Below are positions 32,562 through 45,700 of a stretch of DNA of 64,000 bases, piece after piece (within the stretch, counting starts at the first letter, position 1; every line of letters begins with the position of its first letter). The DNA is from Arcuatula senhousia (Eukaryota > Mollusca > Bivalvia > Mytilida > Mytilidae), in the NCBI GenBank assembly GCA_963971305.1, contig OZ020306.1, positions 71,955,022 to 72,019,021 of the forward strand, read 5' to 3'. The notes below the pieces were generated by a model, which was given only the letters and a program-made list of their open reading frames with translations, did no database searches and was not told the origin of the DNA. The position numbers were made by a program, and so were the translations under genes.

Positions 32562-33085
32562 TAGATTTTTAATTAGCAGATATTTTCAGAGTCAGGTGTC
32601 CTCATTTTTAATTAGCAAATATTTTCAGAGTGGGGCTCCTCATGGGGGGTACCAGGAATCAAGTAATCAGCATTTCTTTGCCAGTGTAATCAAACAATCA
32701 TATATTTTTTAGAAATGTTATCAAAAACTGTTTCCCAATGGGAATCAAGTAATCAAAAATTCAAACCTTGGTAATCGAATAATCATTAAATATTTGCTAT
32801 TGTAATCAAGTAATCACCTTTAAAATGGCATGGAAATCATGTAATCAAAAACCCCATGAGAAGGCAACAGAGTCAGGTGTCCTCATTTTTAATTAGCAGA
32901 TATTTTCAGAGTCAGGTGTCCTCATTTTTAATTAGCAGATATTTTCAGAGTCGGGTGTTCTCATTTTTAATTAGCAGATATTTTCAGAGTCGGGTGTTCT
33001 CATTTTTAATTAGCAGATATTTTAAGAGCCAGGTGTCCTCATTTTTAATTAGCAGATATTTTCAGAGTCAGGTGTCCTCATTAGT
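32562..33085. repeat. 39-bp minisatellite split by an insertion
   Basis: The unit ATTTTAATTAGCAGATATTT plus TCAGAGTCAGGTGTCCTC occurs about twice before 32630 and five or six times after 32868, with exact 39-bp spacing (for example 32892 to 32931). Because the unit is 13 codons, a repetitive open frame appears. I consider it non-coding. Confidence 0.85.
32631..32867. mobile_element. 237-bp insertion with inverted CTCATGGGG ends inside the minisatellite
   Basis: CTCATGGGG at 32639-32647 is exactly mirrored by CCCCATGAG at 32852-32860, and the match extends to 11 of 12. The direct repeat CAGAG flanks the insertion (32626-32630 and 32868-32872). The interior repeats an 'AATCAAGTAATCA'-like word four or five times at about 45-50-bp spacing. 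Non-coding. Confidence 0.65.
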
Positions 33086-33728
33086 AATGTAAGTGGTTCC
33101 TGTAAAACAGATAAAAAATCACTCTAATTGGTCGCACTGGACCATGGAGTCATATTCGTTAAGTATGGATTGCATGGAAAAAATGTTAAGTAAGTTTTGC
33201 CAAGAAGAATGCCTTTTTGTCGATTGGAAAAAAATGCACCTTGAATTATTGAATTGAATATAAAAAGGTTCAAGTCTACTTAAAATAGTCAAGATAAAGA
33301 GTGACAGAGCTGTTTAGGTTCATGTGAACCTCTAGTTTTTTATTTGAACAAATTAGCCATGTTAACTTCTGTCAAATTCTTATCAAAGAAAGACACTTGA
33401 AATAAAACACAGATCAAAATTACAAAATTTGGACGTTTGAAAATTTTATCAATCCAAATAATATAAATCTCTCTTGTTCTATGTGAGATATTAAATATAA
33501 CATTCCACAATTGGCCAGGTCTATAGTCTAAAGTTTTCACAAACAAATCCTTCTTCCAATACAGATATTAGAATATTATTGATAAAGTCGTTCGAAAATA
33601 GTGATCTGAACTTTTTCTATCAAATAAAAATCTATAATTGTACACAATTTTGCAGTGCCAAGACAATTATCTTTGTTTATTCTTATCTTGGTTTCCTCGT
33701 AAAGAAAAGTTTTCCGTATTGTTTCAAG

Positions 33729-36700
33729 ATGTCGGATTGTTTAACAAAATGTGGGAGAGTCCTGATAGTTATATTAAATATAATATTTCTGGTAAGTTGG
33801 AAGTTTTTGCGCTCTTAAATGATACCCTTCTTTTTATGAAGTTTACAAAACGACCCTGATGGACCAACTTTTTTTAATTTGGGCTTCTAAGGTCAGAACT
33901 TTTTAATGCCCAATCCACGAAAGAAGGAGGGCATATAGTGTTCGGGTCCGTTCAACTACATTCGTTCCAAATGTTGCCGGATGGGACATTATATCTTTTT
34001 GACATATTCTTGTTTGCTATTTTTTAACGCTTTAAAATTTCAAAATATTTCTTTTTAGAAAAAAGCGGCCAAATTGCATATGTTATCATAAAAAATCCCC
34101 TGAATCAATGTGCTACCAACCCTAAAAAACGATGCTCTCAATTGATTTCTTTTTAGTTTTTTCTAAAATTATAATTACATACATATAAAAAGTACAAAAT
34201 AAAAATATCATTTAAATCAAAATTACAATGAAGGTCCATGAGACTAAATTACACGTTTCGTCTATTCAAGAAGCATCAGAGGCATTCTTCTTAAATGTTG
34301 AAAATTGAAAAAAAAATTCTGAATATGAAAAGCGTAGAACGAGAAAATTAAATTCCAAGCCGGAATACAGTTAAAACTGAGAATTAGCTAACCTAACCTA
34401 AAAGGGAAAACACTTAGTATCTGCTAAAAAATTATATAATTACCATCTCGAACTAAACTCGTGTTTCGTGCAAAATCGTACGATAATTCAATTTCAATGT
34501 ATAAAGTTCTTATTTTCTTGTTTTTATAAAAAAAAAAAAAAAAAAAAAAAATAATAATAATAAAAAAAAAATAAATAAAAACCAAAAGAACAGAAACATA
34601 AGGAGCAAATGTTTGGAACATTGTGGTCGATTTAAAAAAATACTGATTTAATTTGTCATTACGAGTCAAGAGTTTGCCAAAACAATTGTTGTATTATCAA
34701 TCCCAGCGATGACAGCACAAAACAATATGTCAGCCCTGAAGATTCTGAATTAGGAGAATTATAAAAAAAAAATAAAATACAGTCAGACATGGGACTAGCA
34801 ATCATGGTATTTTTCAGCAGCTCTCGGGACTTAGAGAACCGGTGAATTTGGTGAACTGTGATGAATCTAGTTAAAGGAACAAATATTTAAAGTGAAGCAA
34901 ATAATAATGGCCTCTGAAAGTTCTCTTTTCTTCATTTATAGTGCGATCTCTAGAAATGTGTCAAGGTGCGTTTTGAAGATGAGTTTGAGGAGCTAATTAA
35001 ATTGCGTGAACTACCGTTAGGCAATGATTAGTGTCACGATAATTTGGTTAATGTTTTACTCCCAAGCATAGAGGTGCACCTTTGCTTCCTTATTTGTTGC
35101 TTCATTACACAAACTCTTGCAAGCACTTCTTGACAAATAGGACCGCCGTAGACTATCCTTCAGTCTCAAATATTGACGATGTCCTGTCACAAAAAAAATC
35201 CTGATTTGGTGGCTTTTCCTCATATTATATAAAAACAATGATATGTGGAATAAGTGTACGCGACACAGCCCACAATCAAGCGACAATTCAGAAAAAAAAA
35301 ACAATGGACAACCGCCAGCAGCCTTCAACGAGGCCAGTAGGCGCTGCTCGCGGTTCTGCAATTGGCCCATGGTCTAAATAAAATGCATATAATTCAAATC
35401 CAGCACTGAAATAGTCACAGATAGACCCCCTTCTTAAACAAGGAACAGAAAACATCAAAAAGACAATTACAAACGAACTTCAGTTTAAACTTGAATTTGA
35501 AAACGTAGATTCAAGAAAAAGTAAAATTTAAACAATCCACAATGGAAAACAGCCAGCAGCCTTCAATTTGACCAGTGGTCGTTGCTCGCTGTTTTTCTAT
35601 TGGCCCTGGATTGAAAATAAACTACATAATTATGATTCAAACCCAATCTTTAAGTGCAATGAAAGACCCTCTTCTTGACAAAAAAAAACACCAAAAATTT
35701 ACATAAACTTTGATAATGATTCCTGGCTTAGGACAGGCACATTTGTGGTGGGGTTAAACTAGTTTTTGGTGCCAACTTTCAGTACATATGTGGGTTTTTT
35801 CTATAGAGTTTTGTTAGGTGCTTTACTGGATTCGACTAACATTCAACTGATGACTAGCAACATGATCGACGCCTGCGATGAATAAAGGGTATGGCAGCGG
35901 CGGCGGTGTCAACTTTTTTGTAAGACTTTTGTGGAAAATGAATTACTTGAAAAGTTTAATAGCTAGGCATCTGATATTTGGTATACAAACAGTTCAGGTT
36001 ATTGACTACGCCATTGTCACCTAGTTGTGAGACCCTGACTCCATTTTCACTCTACAATGACTCTGTGAACTTAGGTCTTTTTTTCAGACCGAAAACTTCT
36101 TTGTAAGGCTTTTGTGGAAAATGAATTACTTGAAAAGTATAATGGCTAGGCATCTGATCTGAAGGATATCGAAGAATTGAATTAGGGTTTATGGTATGTC
36201 ACCATTTCATATGATCTTGACCTCATTTCTACACTTAATTGACTGTTAATATTGTTTTTATTTGTGTTCAGTTGTCTATGTTAAGTATGTTTCTCAATGA
36301 CTATGATAGCTAGAATCATTTACGTTTGACCACACTAACATATGACTAAATTGTCGAGACTTTATGAATGATTAGTTGAATAACTAGGTATTCTAATGGT
36401 GCCAGCAGGCGAGACACACTTAAGTGTTAACTTTCGGCTTAAACGATACGCTAAGACACTTTACAGTTTTAGGATATTTGACTCGACACTGTCTTAAAAA
36501 TACGCATCTTGCGTTGTTCATCTCATGACATATAGTCGCTTTAGTTTGCTGCTCAAGAGCTCCTGTCACTAAGGCTGTTGTTTCAGTGGAACATTATCCA
36601 CTTTCTCGTCTGTTCTGGTCAGAATTAGGGTACTCAATACACCCGGATGTTAAATAAATCATTGATTTTTTTTGTTATCTCTGTATTTCTGATCAATGAG

Positions 36701-39700
36701 CAACCACTGACACGGCCGTCAATATCGAATTCTTTGATACTTATTAGGTATGTGACAAAACAAATTTGTACAAGGGATAAAAAGCATTTGATAACCACAG
36801 TTGATAAATTATGAAATATTAGGAGATATCTTAAAATATTGAACCTGGCAAAATTTCAAAAAATGAAAACGTTTAAACACGTGTGTGCCATCACGAGAAA
36901 TGGAAACTTTGAAACAAACTCACTTACAAGAAAAAAATACGTTGCTAAGTTGTTCATTACGTATAATCTTAAGTCTGAATTCTAAGTAGGGGCCTTTATA
37001 ACAGTTAGCACTCAGGTTCTTAAAAATAAGCTACCAGTTCTTAAAAATTTCGAAGTATTCCGTCAACACAGTAAATACTAACTACTAACTAATTTTATTC
37101 AGTCTAAAATCCATTACAGAGGATCATCACTGAAAAGGAAACAACATTCTACAATAGACAAAATATCATACAATAACAAAACACACTGAACATATAATAT
37201 TCATATACCATTATTATAATCTAACCAATACCTCTGACGAATTTCGAGTCTTCATACAGTCTTCCAAGAATGAAAATAATCTGATTAGAACATCAGTTTC
37301 AGACGCATTCATTAAATATTTGAATTTTTCAAGAATATCTAAGTTTCGGAATTCGAATACAATTTCAGATATATCTGCGAAAAATAAATTTCTTGAATTT
37401 TCGAACAAATTGCACTCGCAGATAAAATGGAATTCATCTTCTATCTTATTAGCATTACATGATTTACAGAGACGTTCATTTGACGGAGTTTTGTTGTATC
37501 GCCCTCTTTCAATTTCAAGATTATGATTTGAAATTCGCAGTTTAGATAAAAGTTTAATATGTTGCCTTGGTACATTCAGTTGTGTATAGGTTTCAGGTTT
37601 ATATTCTTTTTTCAGTGTATTATATGTGCGAAGTTTGTTATGATCATCAGAAGAGGATGGAAAAGAAGTATCTGTTGTATCTTTCTTCAAATTTCTTTCT
37701 TAACGCATATACGAGCTTGCCTTCAGACATAGTACCCTTATTATTCCACACATGAATAAATCCCATTGTTTTGAGCAGTTCAAGAATATGTTTGTTAAAT
37801 GAACTCGGGAAAGTTTTGTCAATACATTCCGCTGTTCTAGATGCTAATTTACCGTTATTATCAGCATCTTTGTATAGATATAGCCAGTATTTTATAGATT
37901 GTAATATAACAGAGATGGATATTGGATAACGGCCTAATTCGGCCATTGAGGCTATATTAGAAGCATACTTGTTTACCCCTAACACGAATTTACAAAACCC
38001 GATATGTATTTTTTTCGGGATAAAACCGAGGAATGAATCTTCTAAGGCGTTATTTTTATCGGAAGTGAGTTTTTTGTCTAAATTCAAAATATATGGTCCC
38101 CACAGCTCGCTTCCATACGTTAAAACTGGTTTCACACACGAGTCAAATAATTTAAACATTAGTTGGGAGTTATTGTGATGACTCTGGAACTTCCGCTTTA
38201 TCAGAAAAATTACCTTTAGTGCTTTTTTCTTCAAATTATCTACAGCGTTAGCAAAGGAGCCCGATGCTCTCATTATGAGACCAAGGTATTTGTACTCTTG
38301 CACCGTTTTTATTGGTGTGTTGTCATATGAAAGATTAACATTTTTAAGTAGCTTCCCCGTTTTATTGAAGACTATAACTTGGGTTTTTTCGGTATTTACT
38401 TTTAAATTCCATTCTTTACAATACAACGCAAGCGTAGAGAGGCAATTTTGCAAACCCTCTTGGGACTGAGACATTAGAATAATATCATCTGCGTACATAA
38501 GACAATTACAAGTGGTGTCACCTATAGTAATCGGTTCACAGTTAGAACCTAATCGGTGTGGAAAATCATTCAAAAAGAGATTAAAGAGCAAAGGACTTAA
38601 TATGCATCCTTGCTTTACGCCTATGTTTGAACAAAACGGATCTGTTAGACCAGATTCGAGTTTGATTGAGTATGTTACATTTTTGTACATATCCTTTATT
38701 AAATTTACTAAATTCCCATTGATACCTTGTATTCGTAACTTCTGAAATAGATAGTCTCTTCTTACAGTATCAAATGCTTTTTTAAGGTCAACGAAGCAGC
38801 AATACAGGCGTTTTTTTGCTCTAAACATCTTATCGACTATAGCTTTAAGAGTATAAACATGGTCAATTGATCGGTTATTTTTTCTGAAGCCTATTTGATT
38901 CGTATGTAAGATATTGTTCTCGGTTACGAATTTGTCTAAACGGTTGCATAGAATTTTAGCAAAGAGTTTGCTCAAACAACTTGAAATTGCAATACCTCTA
39001 TAATTTCCCGCGTTTCGTATATCACCCGATTTAAATATTGGCTTAATCATGCTTTCGGTCCAGCTACTAGGAAAAACAGTGGACTTTAATATTAGATTAA
39101 ATAGTTTACAAATGCACTGAAGCAAATCCACATCACAGTGCTTTAACATTTCATTACTTATACAATCAAACCCAACACTTTTATTGTTTTTCAAGCTTTT
39201 GACAGCTTTTGAAATTTCCTGCATGGATATTTCATTGTCGAGATTTGGATTATAGTTATTCAGTTTTTCAGACAGAGTTTCGTCTGCTAATTCATTTTCG
39301 ATGTCGACATTTAGCAAGTTTTTGAAATATCTACACCATTCGTCAGAGGGAATGTTAGAACTCTGATCACCGCCATCTTCGGACTGTTTGAATTTGTTAA
39401 TTATGTTCCAGTAGGCTTTGGGTTTTTTATCTTCCATATCAAGGAGAGTGTCTAATATTTTTGCCTTATACTTTCTTGTCTTTTTTCGCACAAGTCTCTT
39501 AAATTGTTTTTTAAGCGAATAATACATTTTTATTTTCTCGGAATCCTACGGGCTCTTTGAGATTGAGCGCGACATTTGTGTTAAGTTTCTGTACATAGCC
39601 TCGCATTCTGAGTCAAAACTAGGGTTTGATCGTTTACGTTTTCTTCTTTTACCTTTCCCCTTTTTATTAATCGGGATATTAAGTTCTATTTTTATTTTAT

Positions 39701-42700
39701 CAGTTACGCTATTAAAAATATTGGTAAGATCATATGTAGCTTCGTCAACTCCGTTTTTGTCTTGGCTGAGAATTTTGTTTTTGAAACTATTAGTGGCTGA
39801 AATTTTATCGTTAGAATTCATTAAGTTCATATAACAATATATACTCAACAAAAAAAGTTAAGCAACAACTTTTGATTTTTGTCTGTAAATTTCAAGTATA
39901 ATATTCATATAAATTTCAGCTTCCAGCGATATAACAATGTTTATAATTTTAAAATCCAAAACATTTTTTCATGGTTGATTGATTTCCTGCCTTTAAAGCT
40001 CCACACGCGCTTTTTGTGATTTTGAATGTAAACATTTCTGATGTTCGTGATTTCGATGATATGAATAGAAGAAAATGAGATGTGGAAAATCTTTCACACA
40101 TTGTGAACAAAAAGGAAAAAGTGCCAAAAAGTTCCCGTTCTGGAATTTGTAAACTGACAACTGTTCGGGAAAAGTAGCCCAATAGAGCAATTGGCATGAC
40201 TGAAGATTAAATGGGCGTTATTAACGTAAACCCTACGTTTAAACGTCCGTCAATCAATATTGTTGCGTTATGTTAGTCGTTGTAGACAAACTGAATTTGT
40301 CAAAGATCGCCATCAAAGCGCGTCAGACTTTCCAAGCTAAAAACAGGAACTCCCCGCCAAACGAGGTCAGTTTGTACCTGCAAATCGAATCGCAAAATGA
40401 CTTCTGACAAAACCAAGATTACGTTTTTGATCAAAACAATTCATACTCGGCCTCACGGACATAAATTCAGAGAGCCCGAAAACTTCTGTTACTGAAGGTT
40501 TTAAGTGTTTCTTGATGTCGCCGGGGTGGCTGGTTTTGCGTTCCGTAAATTCAACCGAGTTTACCATTTATCAACAAAACGCTGCTTTTTTCATTGTTAT
40601 CCAATTCAATTTAAAACTATTATATGCCTCCGAAGGAGCGAAAATGGTAGAAAAGTCAATATTTTCATAGTACATGTACTGTGACCTGAATTTTCTTCAA
40701 CGTGCGGTTTAGCGGTAAAATTTCTATGAATGTATATTTAAGGTAGATGGGGTGTCTATCACTGAGCATCTTTTCTGCACGTCTATCACAACTTTAAATT
40801 TTATAATGCTAGATATTCAAATTGAGTTCTTTTCGGCTAAGTAAAGTAAAACATTAATAGTAATAATAAATTACAATAAAACTTTGAATAAAATTCACCT
40901 TCTTTCCCTTACTTTTTAAGGGGAGATAATTTGTAAACAAATAATAGGGAAAACCCACATTTTTCACTTTAAAAAAAACTTGATGGTGAACTTAATTTTT
41001 ATTTAGCATAATTAGAAATAAATACAAAAAAAAAAGATTTCACAAATTTTAAGAAAAATCTATGGAATTGGTTTCCTTAGATAATTTGTTTTTTGAATTT
41101 TCCCTATTGATCCTATATTAAAAGTATACTAAAATCATGCATTTTTCAATTAAAGTCCTTTTCTACAAACATTCCTTTGGTGAACTTTTAATCTTATTAC
41201 CGAAATTTAGAGTACCATATTCTACGGCTTACTTTTTGGCCAAAAATTAAGAAAATTTTATGGATAAATTTTTAGACACCCAATCTACCTAAAAATGTAA
41301 TTCAAAATAAAGTAATTCAACGTAGTACATGTACAAAACAAATTTATATATTTTAAAAGAGGACTGTCGTTTTAGAATTTAAAAATGAAGTTTAAGGTTT
41401 ATGATTTCAATTCTAGTTTAACACATTCAAATTACCCACGAAAAATAAAACAACGCCAGTAACTTTATTTTGTTTTAGTTGATAGGTTTGGTGATCTTTG
41501 CCCTTGGTATGGTGTTAAAGTTTGGATTTGAAAATATAAAGCCGTACCTGGATGATGGATTAGAAGCTGTTAAGGATGGACTGAAACAGCTGACTTCATG
41601 TATGCTCATAACTAATAAGTAGTACAGCATTTTACATTATATCATATGAGATGTGGAATAAGTGTACGCGACACAACCTACATTATAAACGTAAATTTAA
41701 AATTAAAATATCCACAATGGAAAACAGCCAGCACCTTCAATGTGACCAGCGGTCGCTGCTCGCTGTTTTTCAATTTGCCCCTGGATTGAAAATAAAATAC
41801 ATATGATTCAAGCCCAATCCTAAAGTGCAATGAAAGACCCTCTTCTTGACAAAAAAAAAAAAAAACAATTAACAAAAATTCGACTAAATACTAACATAAG
41901 CTTTGATAAAGATTCCTGGCTTAGGACAGGCACATTAAAATGTGGCGGGGTTAAACTAGTTTTTTGGCGCCAACCTCCCCCTCCTGTAATCAATAACAAA
42001 GCACAAACTTACACACAGTAAAAATCAAATCGATAGAAGTTAAATTCAACAAGAGAGTATCTGAGACAAAAGGACAAGTAATTAACGGGACGTAGAGAAC
42101 ACTCGAAGTTACTGTCAGCTAGCTAAGAAGCATCCATCGCCAGATGTAAAAAATCAAGTATGTCGGTTTTAAATCCTACACAACAGGTCAAACAATTCAT
42201 GATTTGATGATGTATCATCACACAAAACCGACACACTTGACCGCTGTAATGCTAAAAAATGACATAAGTATAAAAAGTTAAAAAAAAAGTATAAAAAGGC
42301 AATTAACATTCTAAAGTAAGTATCAAATTATCAATATTTTTACCAAAGAAGACTAAATTCAAAGATTGTAAATTTCCATTTCATAACCTTTATTCAATAA
42401 AGTTTTAAGCCAATTTTGCATTCCCAAAGGATTGATTTTGAAATTATTTGCTTTATAAACAACATTACCGTAGAAATCTGGATGGGATATTCCCTTTACT
42501 ATCAAAATTCGTCGTGTACAGTTAAATTTTCCAATAAGGTATAGATATTTAATATGATAAAACTTAGTAAACGACTTCACTAATTCACCATGCATTCAAT
42601 ATTGTTCCTTTAGCGATTTAAACTTTATTAGCCAACCCTTAAATATAGAATGAATGTCTACCCCGGGGAAATGATGGTCGAGGGGCTCTTATAAAATTAT

Positions 42701-45700
42701 TTTATAAACCGCATTCTTAAGATCATGAGATAACAATGAATGGCGTCTTTTGTTTATAAATGATATTTTACAGTGTCAAGTAGTTTAGGAAATGCTGGTA
42801 TACCAAGCAACGCTAATCTGGACAAGGTAGACGAACTGGCAGACATAGTGGAGGCTGTGTTTTCCGGAGCTGCTATTGCCCTCATCATTGTTGGGTCCGT
42901 CATCCTGGTGCTGGTCATCCTGGGACTCTGTGGGGCTTGCTACAAGATCAAGATTTTCCTCGTTGCTGTAAGTAAATAACACATCTAAGAAAATAAAGAG
43001 GGAGTATATATATTTATAAAAACAAAATCGAACCAAAACAAACAAATGGTTGACGGGACTCCACGAACAGCACCTTTATCAATATTTTTGTAAATGTGCC
43101 ATACGAAACAACACTTTTTTCGAATGACAAAAAAATATTGATAAATCAATAACTGAACTTAACGGTCACGTAGAATGTTTAAAGTCCTCCGGAAGGATAA
43201 ACAAATCCTGCTTTAAATTCTAAGACAAAATCAGGAAACACTGAAAACAAAAGCAGGTCACGAAGAAGCTTCAAGTAAACTGCACACGTTCTAAAAAAGA
43301 TAATTCTTGGGGAAGTTCACTCTTGCTATTCTAGTGATGATTTTAGGATATCAAACCCATTGAAGTATTAGACTATAGCATTGTGATTTTTATTTTCAGT
43401 ACAGCATTATCTTGTTTATCTTGATGGCTTCCATGGTTACTGTTACTGGTCTTTATCTAAATAATCGTGAAATTGTAAGTACAAGTTATAAATTACACCG
43501 GTAAAAATGCCACGCATGTGATACATTTGTGTCACATGTGTTTCACATATGTGTGACACGCATGTGAATTAGATGTTTCCTGCCACACATGTATCACATG
43601 TGTAGATTTCAAAATAATTTGAAATATATTCATATGATTTTATGCATGCATCGTGCTTATGTGAAATTTCAACATGTGTTTCACATATGTGAAACGCATG
43701 TGCCTCACACATGTGACACACATGTAATACACGCATGTGTCACATGCGAGTCTACAAACGCATGTGACACACATGTGGAACGCATGTGAATCACATGTGA
43801 CACAGGTGTGGCATTTTACATGTCTTTCACATGTGTGGCATTTTTTGCAGTGTACTACTAGTATGCATAGAATAACAATATACTAAAACTTTTTCTAAAT
43901 ATTCTCGTTCATGTTTACTGGTTTTGTCGATGCATTTTCGGATTTTTGACACACGAATGCACCATTGGTGCATCTTTGCTTCTTCCTAAAATTCTATACA
44001 TTGGTGCTTTGTGATTCCTGATATTTTAAACATCAAGCCAATTACGAAACGACGATCTCCTTCTCGGTTTTTAGATGCGGAATTTGAAATTCTTTTTATT
44101 GTTTTTTACTCGGAAGTCTTCGGCTTCCGAGTCTTGCCGGAAAAAAGGGGGTGATGGCCTCTTTTTAAATGATTTTTATGTGCACTTATTCAAAACTTTA
44201 TTATTGTATAAGAATAAAAGAAGCAAAGAGTTACCAATTGGACATTCGAGTAAATGGTCAGAAAGAGCATGAACAAAAGACAATTTATTTAAAATGCAAA
44301 AAGGGTAGCCGGGCCATAAACCCTCAATCCCACCAATAACAATCAACAACAAGGAAGAGTGAACTCGGGTGTTTCGGAAGAGTAAGCAGTTCCTGTTTGT
44401 TTTCCGTCGCGTTACGTGTCAAATCTGGTAAATGGGGACAAACAAAACACTATGACAAACGACCATCTGCACTCATATGAGAGATAGAAATCCCATATAT
44501 TTGTCTATGAGCGAAGGACGTCTTTTATAAAATTTCATAAGTGAAGACAACATCTGAAGACCAACATAACCTTGTGTTAGCAATTTTTGTGATAAACGTG
44601 ACGCTTTACCAAAGAAATCAACGTAAGTCTCTAGAGGTCGGAATAACAAATACAAATCAGTTGTGATATACAAACTCCATAAGCTGGAGCTGACGAAGAG
44701 AACATTTTAAAATCATTAACATCTTTCATATCGAAATCAAAACGTATAATACGTTGATAGGACTATCAAGAAAACGAATCTGGAAGTCACTTAATGTCTT
44801 GTGCCGATACATTTTTAAAATTTTTTAATAAAAAAAAATTGTCTCTGTTTTAGATTGATGATAAAGTCAAGCCAATACTGAAGAAGTCAATAACAGACTC
44901 GTACGAGGGACTGAAGGGACTAGACATAGTCAGTTTGGCTTGGAACTTTGGAATGCATGAGGTAAAAAAAACCATAGTAAAGTGTAATATTAAAGTGAAT
45001 TGATTGCAAATTATCTAGCAACAATTAGTAGTCACAATTAAGAAGACAATACAGTAACCTTAACGGCCGACCATTTAACTTTAAAAAGGAGAGGCTTGGT
45101 TTTTTGTTCTTGTTTAGTGTTTTGTTTACTTTTAAAAGGCGGTATGACAAAGTATTATAAGAATTATTTATATAGCAGAAATCCTCAGAATATTTTTTCT
45201 ATACCTCTGCTGCAAAAATATCATTTTTTCATCAAAAATCAGATTCAAAATACTCTTTTAGGAAAAAATTAAGGCTCACCACTTCAAGATAAATCGGGTC
45301 GGCCCTTATTTAATAGAAAACCTAATTACTTGAATTTTGTGATTTATTTTCATATATTCAGATTTTTTTTTGCATTCATAGTTTAAAGAATTTCACAATT
45401 GTAATTTCTTTACTCACTTGTTTAAAGTTTTCTTGTTGTGGAGTCGACAATTATGAAGACTTCAGTAAAGCGACGAATTGGAACAAACAACCAATACCAG
45501 GTATTACTACCAATTTTAAAGCGCCTCTAGCTTGCTGCAAGACAATACCGACAGGACAAACACTGAATGCTGTCAAATGTGCAATGGATCCTCTGGATGC
45601 AGCTTTGTCTAACTACAATACTGTAAGTATAAGACTAAAGCACACCAGAGTACTGGGTAAACAGTTCAATACAAATCCCTTGGTCATTCGAATATTGTTG

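Noticed and set aside
36440..37075. Search for an additional exon between the gamma element and LINE C
   Set aside because: No splice-flanked open stretch with coding composition was found. It was left as intron.
44075..44272. 65-codon ORF in tetraspanin intron 4
   Set aside because: It covers a hairpin element end and low-complexity DNA. It has no splice context and is not in phase with the gene.
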